A stretch of 64,000 nucleotides of DNA from positions 1 through 64,000 of the forward strand of contig CAMFBN010000004.1 in assembly GCA_945948535.1 (NCBI GenBank), given 5' to 3'. Shown one piece after another: positions 1-8,173 of the stretch. The stretch comes from an uncultured Clostridia bacterium. GTDB taxonomy: Bacteria; Bacillota; Clostridia; Oscillospirales; Oscillospiraceae. The position numbers were made by a program, and so were the translations under genes. Each line of letters begins with the position of its first letter. Within the stretch, counting starts at the first letter, position 1. The notes under the pieces were generated by a model. That model did no database searches and was not told the DNA's origin. It was given only the letters and a program-made list of their open reading frames with translations.

Positions 1-390
1 CTCATTGCGTTCCTAGCTGTGACTGGACGGGAGTATCATTGTCCCCACTGCCTGTCATCGCCCTTCTGGGTGCTGCCCAGAAGTCATAGAAGGCTGTTTC
101 TCGCTCCGTGCCGGGGAAGAAAGCCTAACAGACCGAAAAAGGAAAGTGATGTCCTGATGCTTTTCCCCGACACATCCCGGCGCAGCTTCTAAAGTGGCTT
201 ATGCTCATCACAATAGCAATGGGAATGTGTTTGACGAATGGGTATGCAGTTTTCAAGATACAGACCCATTCCCAAAAGCAGAAACAGGTGAAGGAAAATA
301 ACCCCTTCACCTGTTTGCTCACTTGTAGGCAAAATATAGCCCCCCTTTTTCTTTTTTTCTTTGAAAAAATTTTGCGATGGCAAACTGATG
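1..390. other. Non-coding left edge with hairpins
   Basis: I see no convincing gene here. A perfect 8-bp inverted repeat with a 5-nt loop lies at 63-83, and a perfect 13-bp inverted repeat (282-294 with 304-316) is followed 25 nt later by a pyrimidine tract at 341-360. The second looks like a terminator for a plus-strand transcript entering from the left, although the T-rich tract is rather far away. On the minus strand an open frame without a start codon runs to a TGA at 2-4; it may be the tail of a gene or chance. Confidence 0.5.
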
Positions 391-419
391 TTGACAACAT
401 GGTTATCACACCATATAAT
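391..419 (+). promoter_or_regulatory. Consensus sigma-A promoter of arsR-acr3
   Basis: TTGACA at 391-396 and TATAAT at 414-419 are separated by exactly 17 bp, a perfect vegetative promoter. The predicted start point near 425 falls inside the operator at 425-440, so a bound ArsR dimer would block transcription initiation directly. Confidence 0.85.
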
Positions 420-424
420 AACAA

Positions 425-440
425 ATAGAAATTATTCTAT
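425..440. promoter_or_regulatory. ArsR operator 1
   Basis: ATAGAA-N4-TTCTAT spans the predicted transcription start of arsR. The same ATAGAA-N4-TTCTAT core recurs in the larger palindrome in front of acr3, which is good evidence that both are binding sites of the regulator encoded between them. Confidence 0.7.
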
Positions 441-458
441 GTGACGGAGGTAAGCGAA

Positions 459-776
459 TTGGAACAGATATACATTGAAACTGCAAAAATTCTGAAAGCA
501 ATTTCTGATCCGAAACGCCTGCGTATTGTCGATATGCTGTCTTGCGGGGAACTGTGTGCCAACAAAATACTCGAAGCTTTTTGTATTACTCAGCCAACAT
601 TGTCCCATGATATCCGTGTATTGATTCAGGCTGGGATTGTGAATGACCGGCGTGAAGGCAAGAACATTTTTTATTCGCTCAACAGGGATCGTCTGGCTGA
701 ATTTGAAAACACTTTACATGAAATTACAACACCGAAGGCAAACTGCATTTGCCATTCTGGAGAATGCTGTGAATAA
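459..776 (+). CDS. arsR: ArsR-type arsenite-responsive repressor
   Basis: This is a winged-helix ArsR/SmtB family repressor of about 105 residues that should bind the two operators around it and release DNA on binding As(III)/Sb(III). The recognition region reads ITQPTLSHDIRVL. The metal helix has SCGELCAN where classical ArsR proteins have ELCVCDL, and the C-terminus carries a second Cys cluster (CICHSGECC), so the thiolate site may use a different Cys set from E. coli ArsR. I prefer the TTG start at 459, which has GGAGG 8 nt upstream. The GTG at 441 sits almost on the transcription start and has no ribosome binding site. The neighbouring gene encodes the Acr3 pump. Confidence 0.9.
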   Translation: MEQIYIETAKILKAISDPKRLRIVDMLSCGELCANKILEAFCITQPTLSHDIRVLIQAGIVNDRREGKNIFYSLNRDRLAEFENTLHEITTPKANCICHSGECCE

Positions 777-785
777 AAAAATGAG

Positions 786-827
786 ACCAATGCTTGTGAT
801 AATGGAACATTCCGGCATTGGTTTTTA
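786..827 (+). terminator. Hairpin between arsR and acr3
   Basis: Arms ACCAATGC (786-793) and GCATTGGT (815-822) enclose a 21-nt loop that itself contains a small palindrome, and TTTT follows. It may terminate part of the arsR transcript before acr3, leaving acr3 with a separately controlled supply. Confidence 0.5.
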
Positions 828-835
828 TATCGTAA

Positions 836-859
836 AATAATAGAAATATTTCTATTATT
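836..859. promoter_or_regulatory. ArsR operator 2, perfect 24-bp palindrome
   Basis: Positions 836-847 are the exact reverse complement of 848-859. The centre (840-855) repeats the ATAGAA-N4-TTCTAT core of operator 1. It lies about 40 bp before acr3, implying that the pump gene has its own ArsR control. Confidence 0.75.
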
Positions 860-897
860 CAATATGATTATGAAACAAATCAAAGGAGGTATTTTCC

Positions 898-1926
898 ATG
901 AAAAAAGCAACTGATCCAGGCATCAATTTCTTTCAGCGGTATCTGACGGTATGGGTGTTCCTATGCATGGTGGTAGGTGTGCTCTTGGGGCATTTTCTCC
1001 CAACGCTCCCTGCGTTGCTGGCACGCTTAGAATTTGCCCGCATATCGATTCCGATGGCTATTCTGATTTGGGTAATGATATACCCAATGATGCTGAAAGT
1101 GGATTTTCAGAGCGTCCGAAATGTCGGGAAAAACCCGAAGGGGCTTTTTGTTACATGGATTGTGAATTGGCTGATTAAACCATTCACGATGTATGGAATT
1201 GCTTCGCTGTTTTTCTTCGTGATTTTTAAGAGTTTCATCACACCAGAACTGGCGACGGAGTATCTGGCTGGTGCGGTTCTGTTGGGAGCTGCTCCCTGCA
1301 CAGCGATGGTATTTGTGTGGAGTACACTGACAAAGGGAAATCCCGCTTATACCGTCGTTCAGGTGGCGACCAACGACTTGATTATTTTGGTTGCCTTTGC
1401 CCCTATTGTGAAATTCTTGTTGGGTGTATCCAATGTCAGTGTCCCGTATGATACACTGATTCTAAGCGTGGTACTGTTTGTGGTCATCCCGCTTGCAGGT
1501 GGCATCTTGACCCGCATCTTTGTGACCCGCAGCAAGGGAACGGCGTATTTTGAAAATGTGTTCCTCCATAGATTTGATTCCGTCACCACAGTTGGGCTGC
1601 TGCTCACCCTGGTGCTGATCTTCATGGGACAAAGTAAGACCATTTTGGAAAATCCGTTGCACATCGTATTGATTGCTGTGCCGCTCATTTTACAGACCTT
1701 CCTGATTTTCTTTATCGCCTATGGAACTTGCAATCTTTTGAAGCTGCCACACGATATTTCTGCCCCGGCTGGTATGATAGGTGCATCCAACTTCTTTGAA
1801 CTGGCCGTTGCCGTTGCGGTTGCCCTGTTTGGAACAACAAGTCCTGCCGCACTGGCAACTACTGTTGGCGTATTAACAGAAGTACCTGTTATGCTGACAC
1901 TTGTAAAAATTGCAAATAAAACTTAG
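898..1926 (+). CDS. acr3: Acr3-family arsenite efflux permease
   Basis: This is a 342-residue integral membrane protein with about ten hydrophobic helices that exports arsenite (and perhaps antimonite) across the cytoplasmic membrane. Two diagnostic positions of the Acr3 family are visible: the essential Cys in the fourth helix (Cys134 in LLGAAPCTAMVFVW) and a Glu in the ninth helix (Glu301 in GASNFFELAVAVA). Length is normal for the family. The ATG has AAAGGAGG upstream at 882-889. No arsenate reductase or ArsA-type ATPase follows, so this is a minimal arsR-acr3 unit. It is followed by a strong terminator. Confidence 0.95.
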   Translation: MKKATDPGINFFQRYLTVWVFLCMVVGVLLGHFLPTLPALLARLEFARISIPMAILIWVMIYPMMLKVDFQSVRNVGKNPKGLFVTWIVNWLIKPFTMYGIASLFFFVIFKSFITPELATEYLAGAVLLGAAPCTAMVFVWSTLTKGNPAYTVVQVATNDLIILVAFAPIVKFLLGVSNVSVPYDTLILSVVLFVVIPLAGGILTRIFVTRSKGTAYFENVFLHRFDSVTTVGLLLTLVLIFMGQSKTILENPLHIVLIAVPLILQTFLIFFIAYGTCNLLKLPHDISAPAGMIGASNFFELAVAVAVALFGTTSPAALATTVGVLTEVPVMLTLVKIANKT

Positions 1927-1937
1927 GCGCACACGCA

Positions 1938-1974
1938 AAACAGCCATATCCGACTTTTTCGGATATGGCTGTTT
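1938..1974 (+). terminator. Terminator of acr3
   Basis: A perfect 16-bp stem (1938-1953 with 1959-1974) and a 5-nt loop begin 12 nt after the acr3 stop. The 3' arm ends in TTT. It may also stop minus-strand transcription arriving from the right. Confidence 0.8.
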
Positions 1975-2226
1975 CAACTTATAGAAGGAACCACCGGCAG
2001 GTTTGGCGATATACGGTCAGTGAGGAAGTAGTGGTTTCGCCGACATATGCAGAAATCTGATCGACTGGGCTTGCATTCGAATATACTATTCACATATTAA
2101 CGCTACTTTTGTAAACTCTTTTCCATCAATCTCGAATTTCGTGGAAAAACTCCTCTGTAACTTCTGTTTTGCATAGCTGCTCAGTTATATAGTGTCACAA
2201 TACGGACTGAGCGGACAGCATTTCCG

Positions 2227-2886
2227 TTACTTTCTATCGACGAAGCCTTTTTCTGGCATCCACTGGCATTCCCCGTGAAAGCGGAATGTGTTATTGCAAA
2301 CGCAGTTGCCGTCCCCAAGGGTCTGCGTTCTCTCAAAGCCCGCGCGAAGATAATGAGCTACCATATAATCCGTCCGGCACAGTGATGGGAGCATTTCTTC
2401 CGTGTGGAATTTACTGCACAGTTTCTGAATTCCGCATTCATGGACATCCAGCCGGAAGCAGTTGCTGTCCACAGGGGTATAGGCAATCGTCCAGTCATAT
2501 TCCGGTAGGGTTCCAGCTTTGGATTTTTCTGTATGGCTAACTGCTTTTCTCAGCATACCGCCGATGTAGATTTTTTTCGCCAGAGGAACGAGGAATGACG
2601 GAATCTTTTTCAATGCGTTTTCCAGCACCCGCCAAATCCACTGGTTTGCTTCATCGCTGGTCAGCCCCAGTTTCACGAATACCCGATACCATGCAATGAA
2701 GCAAACACCAATCAAATAGCTTGACTTGAAAATGCTGTCACCGATTTTGGGAACCTCCGGGAGGATTGCCCGCAGCTCCTGACGGACATTCTTACTGAAA
2801 AGGGAGAAAAACTCTTCCCCTTTTTCCGCAATCAGGCTTCCGCTGCTGAGAAGCAGTAGAAAATCATTGAGAAGTCTTACTGTCAT
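2227..2886 (-). CDS. L-2-amino-thiazoline-4-carboxylate hydrolase-like protein
   Basis: This 219-residue protein resembles the ATC hydrolase family, named for an enzyme that opens the thiazoline ring of L-2-amino-thiazoline-4-carboxylic acid to S- or N-carbamoyl-cysteine; most clostridial members have no known substrate. The C-terminal GDGNCVCNNTFRFHG segment matches the conserved Cys/Asn region of the family. No signal peptide is visible. It lies about 140 bp downstream of the response regulator, kinase and methyltransferase genes on the same strand. A second, divergent member is encoded at 7038-7703, so the two bracket this operon. The family call is fairly sure; the substrate is unknown. 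Confidence 0.7.
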   Translation of the reverse strand: MTVRLLNDFLLLLSSGSLIAEKGEEFFSLFSKNVRQELRAILPEVPKIGDSIFKSSYLIGVCFIAWYRVFVKLGLTSDEANQWIWRVLENALKKIPSFLVPLAKKIYIGGMLRKAVSHTEKSKAGTLPEYDWTIAYTPVDSNCFRLDVHECGIQKLCSKFHTEEMLPSLCRTDYMVAHYLRAGFERTQTLGDGNCVCNNTFRFHGECQWMPEKGFVDRK

Positions 2887-3027
2887 ATCTGAGGTTCTCC
2901 TTCTTCATTCGTACCCAGAGTTGGCTGTGCGGGATTAACGTGCACCATAGCGTAACAGATAGATTAGTTCCTGTCCATTTGGAATACAGGCGCTTTTGAG
3001 TTATGATATTCAGAGTGATTGGCTGTT

Positions 3028-3642
3028 TTAGGGCTTTTGAAAGATGATAACAAAGCTATCACCTTTTTTAATATCAAGGAACCTGACTTCTGAGAATCCG
3101 GCTTGCAGCCCCAGATTGATGTATTCATCCCGCTCGAAAAAACGGTATCCTTTCATGTCTACTTTCGATCTTTCAAACCATGCTTTGGTGTAAATGGAAG
3201 TACAGAAACAAGCACCTTGTTTGAGAACCCGATTGACTTCTTTCAAGCCTTGCAGCGTATCCTTCCAAAAATATAGTGAGTTCACACTGACGGCACAGTC
3301 AAAAGAGGCATCGCCATACGGAAGGTTACAGCAATCGCCAATCGTCAAATATACCCTTCCAGCGGAAACAGCACCTTGATTGCGGCGCGTTGCTGTTTCT
3401 TTCATGTCCTCCGAAATATCGACTCCGTGGATGATGACACGATAGCGTTTGCACATCTGCTGAATGAGATAGCCATTTCCATACCCGATTTCCAATACAT
3501 TGGCATCGTCCTCAACGGCAATGGCATTCAGAACGCCCCTGTATAATTTCTGGTTGAACATATTCATAGCCACACAGCAAAGCCTGCCAATATAGCCTCT
3601 GGGTTTTCCAAACTGAGAGCAGAAATAGTCGATTATTCTCAC
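3028..3642 (-). CDS. Class I SAM-dependent methyltransferase
   Basis: This 204-residue Rossmann methyltransferase shows the SAM-binding motif VLEIGYGNGYL near residues 48-58, an acidic residue after the second strand (HGVDISEDM) and the UbiE/type 11 motif DASFDCAVSVNSLYFW. The GTG start at 3640-3642 has GAGAGGA 7 nt upstream, which lies inside the end of the kinase gene; only 3 nt separate the two, so they are translationally coupled. The substrate is not evident. Coupling to a two-component system suggests it belongs to the same response, for example modifying a small molecule or an envelope component. Confidence 0.8.
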   Translation of the reverse strand: MRIIDYFCSQFGKPRGYIGRLCCVAMNMFNQKLYRGVLNAIAVEDDANVLEIGYGNGYLIQQMCKRYRVIIHGVDISEDMKETATRRNQGAVSAGRVYLTIGDCCNLPYGDASFDCAVSVNSLYFWKDTLQGLKEVNRVLKQGACFCTSIYTKAWFERSKVDMKGYRFFERDEYINLGLQAGFSEVRFLDIKKGDSFVIIFQKP

Positions 3643-3645
3643 AAT

Positions 3646-5085
3646 TCATTCCTCTCTTTCGGTTTCATTCCTGTCAAGCTGTGACACATCTGCCTTTGGA
3701 ATTTTGATCGTAAAACAAGAGCCTTTTCCCGGTTCGCTGTTTACGGAGATGATACCGCCGTGCATATCGACGATTGCTTTGGTGATGGTCAGACCGATAC
3801 CAATCCCGCCGGTTTTCTGATTCCTGGATTTATCTGCCCGGAAGAAGCGTTCAAAGATTTGCTCCAGATTTTCTTCAGAGATTCCAATGCCGGTGTCACG
3901 GACTGCAAAGACATGATACCATTCTTCGTTTTGGTAGGATACGTCAATGGAGCCGCCTTCCGGTGTATAGCGCAAGGCGTTAGACACCAGATTCACCATG
4001 CACTGCTTCAGCCGCCCTTCATCGGCATAGCAGATATCCGCAAATGCGTCAGTCGAATATTGCAGCCGTATGTTTTTCTCCTGGGCTGGAAGTAAGAACA
4101 TGTTGACTACCGATGCGCACAGCTCCATGGCGGAAAAACTGCTGTACTGCAATGTGATCCGTTTATCTTCATACTTGTCCAGTTCAAGAAGCAGATTGAC
4201 GATTCTGGTCAGCCGCTCAATCTCTTCATGACAGCTTACCATCATTTCTGTGGTTGGCTCCCAGATGCCGTCGATGACTGCTTCAATAAAACCCTGAAGG
4301 TTGGTAAGCGGGGTTCGCAATTCATGGGCAACATCCGCAGTCAGGCGGTGTTTTTGCTCTTCCTTGGCCTTTAGAATACTGGACATTTCATTGATGGAAT
4401 CCACAAGGGATTGAAGCTCAGCCGTTGTGTACCGCTCTGCAATCTGCACACCATACTCACCTTGGGAAATCCGGCGCGCGGCAGTGGATGCGCTGCTGAT
4501 TGGCTTGGAAATGCTAGCTGCAATGACCAAACCCAGCACAGCCGCTATGACAATGAATGTAGTGCCCAAAATTATCAAAAGCCGGTTCAGTGCATCGACC
4601 AGTTCCAGCTCGGCATCATCAAATGTAAAGGGACCGTAATACCCCAGTGTGATTTCACCGATTACAATACCATTGTAGGTTATTTCCTCAATACGCTGCT
4701 CATACCCTCCCTCAAAGGTTGGGTAGCGGCTGTGCATATTCATTTCTCGGTGCTGCAAGATCAGATTACATTCATCGGATTTGTGGGTGGTAATGTCCCA
4801 GTCAATTTCACGATTCAGCGTTGTAACATGGAGGAGAATACCATTTTGCAGCGCAGCGTTGCCGATGGTTTCCAATCCATCCAGACTGACTGTGCCGTTA
4901 GGATTCTGAAACAGGTCATTGACCTGGAATATGATTTGCTGAATCCGTTGCTCTTGCTGATCGTTGGCATGGGTTATAAACAAGCTTTCTATTTCGCGGT
5001 TTGCGATCAGAAAAAACAGCGCAATGGATACCAGCAGAAATGCTGCTAACAGCAGAGCCAGTCTGTGCTTGAGAGATTTCAACAT
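3646..5085 (-). CDS. Membrane sensor histidine kinase
   Basis: This 479-residue kinase has a first membrane helix at about residues 9-29, an extracytoplasmic sensor of roughly 135 residues, a second helix at about 168-193, a HAMP linker, and a HisKA domain with phospho-acceptor His254 in DVAHELRTPL. A HATPase domain follows with N box LVSNALRYTPEGG and G boxes DTGIGI and GGIGIGL. It overlaps no gene but starts 2 nt after its partner response regulator. The arrangement and length resemble VanS/BaeS-type kinases. The signal is unknown; the acidic sensor region has no metal-ligand cluster I can see. Confidence 0.92.
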   Translation of the reverse strand: MLKSLKHRLALLLAAFLLVSIALFFLIANREIESLFITHANDQQEQRIQQIIFQVNDLFQNPNGTVSLDGLETIGNAALQNGILLHVTTLNREIDWDITTHKSDECNLILQHREMNMHSRYPTFEGGYEQRIEEITYNGIVIGEITLGYYGPFTFDDAELELVDALNRLLIILGTTFIVIAAVLGLVIAASISKPISSASTAARRISQGEYGVQIAERYTTAELQSLVDSINEMSSILKAKEEQKHRLTADVAHELRTPLTNLQGFIEAVIDGIWEPTTEMMVSCHEEIERLTRIVNLLLELDKYEDKRITLQYSSFSAMELCASVVNMFLLPAQEKNIRLQYSTDAFADICYADEGRLKQCMVNLVSNALRYTPEGGSIDVSYQNEEWYHVFAVRDTGIGISEENLEQIFERFFRADKSRNQKTGGIGIGLTITKAIVDMHGGIISVNSEPGKGSCFTIKIPKADVSQLDRNETEREE

Positions 5086-5087
5086 AG

Positions 5088-5792
5088 TTAGGCATCCTTT
5101 TCAACTGCAAATTTATATCCGATACCATGCACCGTGAGAATAAAGAGGGGATGTTTGCGATCCGGCTCGATTTTACTGCGAATGGTTTTGATATAGGTGT
5201 CAATCCCACGATCATAACCGGCATAGTCATCCCCCAGTGCGAAGGAGATTAACTGATCTCTGGTAAAGATGCGTCCGGGAGCTTTTGCCAGAGTTCTAAG
5301 CAGCTTATACTCCGTAGGCGTCAGGGTGATTTCCTCTCCCTGAACACGCACTTGATTGGTCTGAAAATCGATACTGAGATAACCGTTGCGGTATACAACA
5401 GGAACGCTGACCAATTCATCTCCCTGGGCTCTGCGCAGAACAGCTTCGATTTTTGCAACTACGATTCTGGGACTGAAGGGTTTTGAAATGTAATCGTCTG
5501 CTCCAACTTTAATGCCATTGACCAATGCGGATTCATCGTCCTTTGCCGTCAGCATAATGACCGGAACGCGGGACTGCAGGCGGATTTTTTGACAAACTTC
5601 CTCCCCCGAAATATCCGGCAGCATCAGATCCAGCACAACCAGGGATATTTCATTCTGAGAAATCAACTCCAGAGCCTGTTGACCAGTGAAGGCGGTAAAG
5701 GTACGATAACCTTCTTTGCGCAGGTAGGCGCTAAGAATCTGCGTGATTTTGACTTCATCGTCTACAAGCAGAATGGCGTGTGTTTTCTTCAT
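5088..5792 (-). CDS. OmpR-family response regulator
   Basis: This is a 234-residue DNA-binding response regulator. The receiver domain has the acidic pair in LLVDDE, the phospho-acceptor Asp55 in LVVLDLMLPD and the conserved Lys in DYISKPFSP; the winged-helix effector domain follows (TPTEYKLL, RGIDTYIKTIRSKIE). I chose the ATG at 5792 because GGGGGAGG precedes it; an ATG 18 nt earlier would overlap that ribosome binding site. It is first in a tight regulator-kinase-methyltransferase operon (gaps of 2 and 3 nt), so the operon is probably autoregulated. Confidence 0.93.
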   Translation of the reverse strand: MKKTHAILLVDDEVKITQILSAYLRKEGYRTFTAFTGQQALELISQNEISLVVLDLMLPDISGEEVCQKIRLQSRVPVIMLTAKDDESALVNGIKVGADDYISKPFSPRIVVAKIEAVLRRAQGDELVSVPVVYRNGYLSIDFQTNQVRVQGEEITLTPTEYKLLRTLAKAPGRIFTRDQLISFALGDDYAGYDRGIDTYIKTIRSKIEPDRKHPLFILTVHGIGYKFAVEKDA

Positions 5793-5838
5793 TGGTTTTC
5801 CTCCCCCCATAGAAGAATCGATATTTACCGTTGCGTAA

Positions 5839-6726
5839 TCAGCCCAAATAGTTGTAGAAGTTCCGGTGAAGCTCAGTCATTTCCGATTTTGCCTTAACCG
5901 CATGCTGGTACATGAACCGATCCCCAAAAGAACTGTTGTAAACCAACGGCAAAACAGCCGCCATCAAGGAAATCGGGCACAACCGAAAAAAGTTCAGCTT
6001 GGGCGGGGAAATCGCATTCCCTCGTTCTTTCAGACGTTGGAAATTATCATGCAGTGATTGAGCGGTTATTCGCATCACTTGCCTGTTCCTATACACCAGT
6101 CTGGGATCATTTTCCGTATAGTAGGCATCTGCCAACGGAACTACCATTGCCAGGTGACATACCTGCCATGCATGCATATCAGGAACGATCTGGCATGGGA
6201 TTCCGGCTTGGGACAGTACCCTTTTCAGCACTTGTACACGCTCCGTTGTTTCTCCACTGATTTCTGAAAAAGTCGTTAGCTGAATGATTCTTGGTGTTAA
6301 TCCGGCATCCAGAATACCTTCTTTTATGCTGCCGCCTGCACCCGGAAAGGCGGGAAGGATTCTCCCTTTTCCGCAGATATCTTCCCAATCAGAATAGGCT
6401 TCCAAGGTGTTGACCATCGTGACAATCGTTGGGCTGATATTCTCGCGCAAGGCCTCAAGTGCTGGCTGTATTTGTCCTGACCGGACGGTGAGAAATATGT
6501 AGTCATATTGGTCAGAGGATTCCAGTGTTTCCAGAATAGAAACATTTGCACGGAGAATGGCATTACCTTGCTTGTACAACAAGCCATTTTCCATAAGCTC
6601 TGCAAGACTTTGGCCTCTGGCAAGTACAGCAACATCGCAACCGCTCCGGGATAGATAGGCTCCATACAAACTGCCAATTACTCCCGCACCGTATATTAAG
6701 ATTCTCATGTCTCGCTGCTCCCCCAT
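5839..6726 (-). CDS. Ketopantoate reductase (ApbA/PanE)-like oxidoreductase
   Basis: This 295-residue protein begins with an NAD(P)-binding Rossmann motif, ILIYGAGVIGSLYGAYLS, and has the overall length of 2-dehydropantoate 2-reductases, which reduce ketopantoate to pantoate for coenzyme A synthesis. The C-terminal half is diverged, so I would not call it PanE. The first ATG at 6726 has AGGAGG 7 nt upstream; an in-frame ATG at 6708 also has GGGGGAG. It sits 46 nt upstream of the response regulator gene on the same strand and may share its transcript. Confidence 0.72.
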   Translation of the reverse strand: MGEQRDMRILIYGAGVIGSLYGAYLSRSGCDVAVLARGQSLAELMENGLLYKQGNAILRANVSILETLESSDQYDYIFLTVRSGQIQPALEALRENISPTIVTMVNTLEAYSDWEDICGKGRILPAFPGAGGSIKEGILDAGLTPRIIQLTTFSEISGETTERVQVLKRVLSQAGIPCQIVPDMHAWQVCHLAMVVPLADAYYTENDPRLVYRNRQVMRITAQSLHDNFQRLKERGNAISPPKLNFFRLCPISLMAAVLPLVYNSSFGDRFMYQHAVKAKSEMTELHRNFYNYLG

Positions 6727-6738
6727 AAAATGACCTCC

Positions 6739-6903
6739 TCATGGATTCTCCATGGAATTGCTGCACTTTTCGGAACACTCTGCACAGTTACAGGAACAGC
6801 CAGTCTCCTGGCCTTTCTGCTCCCGCTTCTTCCATACGATATGTCCGACAGCAAAAGCAGCCGTTGCAAATCCTGCCAGCACGAAAAGAAGCATATCTTT
6901 CAT
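6739..6903 (-). CDS. Small Cys-rich membrane protein
   Basis: This 54-residue protein has one N-terminal membrane helix (MLLFVLAGFATAAFAVGHIVW), a short basic stretch and a cytoplasmic Cys-rich tail (GCSCNCAECSEKC), resembling the FeoB-associated Cys-rich proteins. No FeoB gene is near. The ATG at 6903 has AAAGGAG 9 nt upstream; longer readings of the frame lack a ribosome binding site. In a window rich in metal genes, the tail could bind thiophilic metal ions at the membrane, which is inference. Confidence 0.65.
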   Translation of the reverse strand: MKDMLLFVLAGFATAAFAVGHIVWKKREQKGQETGCSCNCAECSEKCSNSMENP

Positions 6904-6926
6904 TTTATCCATCTCCTTTATGGGAT

Positions 6927-6956
6927 ATATCCCCGGAAAACAGTTTCCGGGGATAT
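6927..6956 (-). promoter_or_regulatory. 13-bp perfect stem-loop before the Cys-rich gene
   Basis: Arms 6927-6939 and 6944-6956 are perfectly complementary with a 4-nt loop. On the minus strand it lies 24 nt upstream of the small Cys-rich protein gene and about 80 nt past the ATC-hydrolase-like gene. There is no U-run, so it is more likely an RNA-stability or regulatory hairpin than a simple terminator. Confidence 0.5.
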
Positions 6957-6958
6957 TG

Positions 6959-7010
6959 TTATCTTTTGCCAGATGCTTTTGGACTGCCCAATATCCGAAA
7001 CAGTTCGAGA
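6959..7010 (-). pseudogene. Fragment of an arsR-like gene
   Basis: On the minus strand this stretch encodes LELFRILGSP followed by unrelated residues and a stop. The 21 bp at 6987-7007 are identical to 8130-8150, which encode ELFRILG near the start of the ArsR gene at 7895-8173. A stop lies just upstream in the same frame. It looks like the leftover 5' part of a second ArsR gene, perhaps from a duplication or recombination between the two copies. Confidence 0.4.
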
Positions 7011-7037
7011 ACTGATCGCTACATGGAAAATAAAAAA

Positions 7038-7703
7038 CTATCTTCCATAACTTTCTGCCGGTGCTTCCTGATCTCCCACATACCAATAGTCGCAGGACGC
7101 ATATCCTTCGGATACTGTATGGTGTCGAATCAGGCGGGCATGGAGAGCGGAAGCCGCCTTAATGTCTGAGCGGCACAAATACGGCAGAATTTCCAGATAG
7201 CCGTGGCTTTTTGCAAAGTCCGCCAGAGGGCAGCCCACCAGTGTCATCGCCAGCCCATGATCGTAACCCTCCGGGTTAATTTCAACGCCCCAGGTATTGT
7301 TCCAGTCCTTACCCTTATGGGCATTTACTTTGTCGGCTACTTTCTGAACCATGGAATACATCAGTCGCCGGAACCACGGTCTGTCCAGCTTGTTCAGGTC
7401 GATCCATCGCCCAATTTTGCGGTATTTGGCGACTATGATCTGGTCAGTCATTTCTTCCACAATGTCCTTCGACAGTGTGCGTCCAGACGCTTCGTACAGA
7501 GCAAAAAACGGAAGTGCCATATCCATATTTTTGTTCAAAGGATTCTTTCTGCCGCCGATGGAGGGTGTTTCGGTCAGGAACTGCTCATAGATCACAGCGG
7601 CATCCCGGATCATCGACTCTGCCAGCTCGGCTCCGTAATGCCTGACCAATATTGGCCGGATTTTCCGGAGCAACTGATCATATTTCTTCTGATTTCGTTC
7701 CAT
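7038..7703 (-). CDS. L-2-amino-thiazoline-4-carboxylate hydrolase-like protein, second copy
   Basis: This 221-residue protein belongs to the same family as the product at 2227-2886 but is only distantly similar to it. The family's conserved C-terminal region is seen as GYASCDYWYVGD. The ATG at 7703 has AAAGGAGG 10 nt upstream; 18 extra in-frame residues upstream are rejected for lack of a ribosome binding site. There is no signal peptide or membrane helix. It is separated from the ArsR gene to its right by about 190 bp of non-coding DNA. Members often occur beside ArsR or methyltransferase genes in Clostridia, but the real substrate is unknown. Confidence 0.72.
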   Translation of the reverse strand: MERNQKKYDQLLRKIRPILVRHYGAELAESMIRDAAVIYEQFLTETPSIGGRKNPLNKNMDMALPFFALYEASGRTLSKDIVEEMTDQIIVAKYRKIGRWIDLNKLDRPWFRRLMYSMVQKVADKVNAHKGKDWNNTWGVEINPEGYDHGLAMTLVGCPLADFAKSHGYLEILPYLCRSDIKAASALHARLIRHHTVSEGYASCDYWYVGDQEAPAESYGR

Positions 7704-7894
7704 GGTATGTCTTCCTCCTTTATCACTCCGTAGCGCTGTGTGCCCTCCTGCACCCATGGCTGCGGGCGGAAAGCCAGCAACTCATTATGCTGCAAGTCGT
7801 GGCTGTGGGTGTCGGTTTTTTGAAATATTCCGGCGTTCCAGATATTGCACCTCAACCCATTCCATCGTTTTTTCGGGGAGCCGATTTCCGCATG

Positions 7895-8173
7895 CTATAC
7901 TTTTGCAAGATGTTCCTGCGCTTTTTCTATGATTTCTTGAATATACCCATCCGACAGGGAGTAAAATACAAATTTTCCTGCTTTTCGCCGCCGTATCAGA
8001 TGATTCCCTTTCAGTGTCCTGAGCTGGTGTGAAATGGCACACTTAGACATGCCAAGGGATGCGGCCACATCTGTGACGCACCTTTCCCCATCCATCAGCA
8101 TGAGTAGGATACTGAGCCTTGTAGGGTCACCCAATATCCGAAACAGTTCGCAAATCTGCGTTGCTTCCATCAT
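7895..8173 (-). CDS. ArsR/SmtB-type repressor of the cadmium/zinc pump
   Basis: This 92-residue ArsR-family regulator is translationally coupled to the P-type ATPase: its ATG overlaps the ATPase stop (ATGA). The recognition helix reads MSKCAISHQLRTL. In the C-terminal helix the SmtB/CzrA alpha-5 ligand set (D-x-H ... H-x2-H) is only partly kept (DGYIQEIIEKAQEH: D and one H present, the first H replaced by Y), so metal selectivity may differ from CzrA; Cys residues in GERCVTD and SKCAIS might contribute. It probably represses the HMA-ATPase-ArsR operon through the operator at 10405-10426. The longer in-frame ORF upstream is inside the ATPase and rejected. Confidence 0.85.
   Translation of the reverse strand: MMEATQICELFRILGDPTRLSILLMLMDGERCVTDVAASLGMSKCAISHQLRTLKGNHLIRRRKAGKFVFYSLSDGYIQEIIEKAQEHLAKV

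Noticed and set aside
201-428. 75-codon plus-strand frame
   Set aside because: It has no ribosome binding site and overlaps the arsR promoter and operator.
6904-7086. Longer N-terminus for the small Cys-rich protein
   Set aside because: The extension reads through a hairpin and the arsR remnant; the ATG at 6903 has the only good ribosome binding site.
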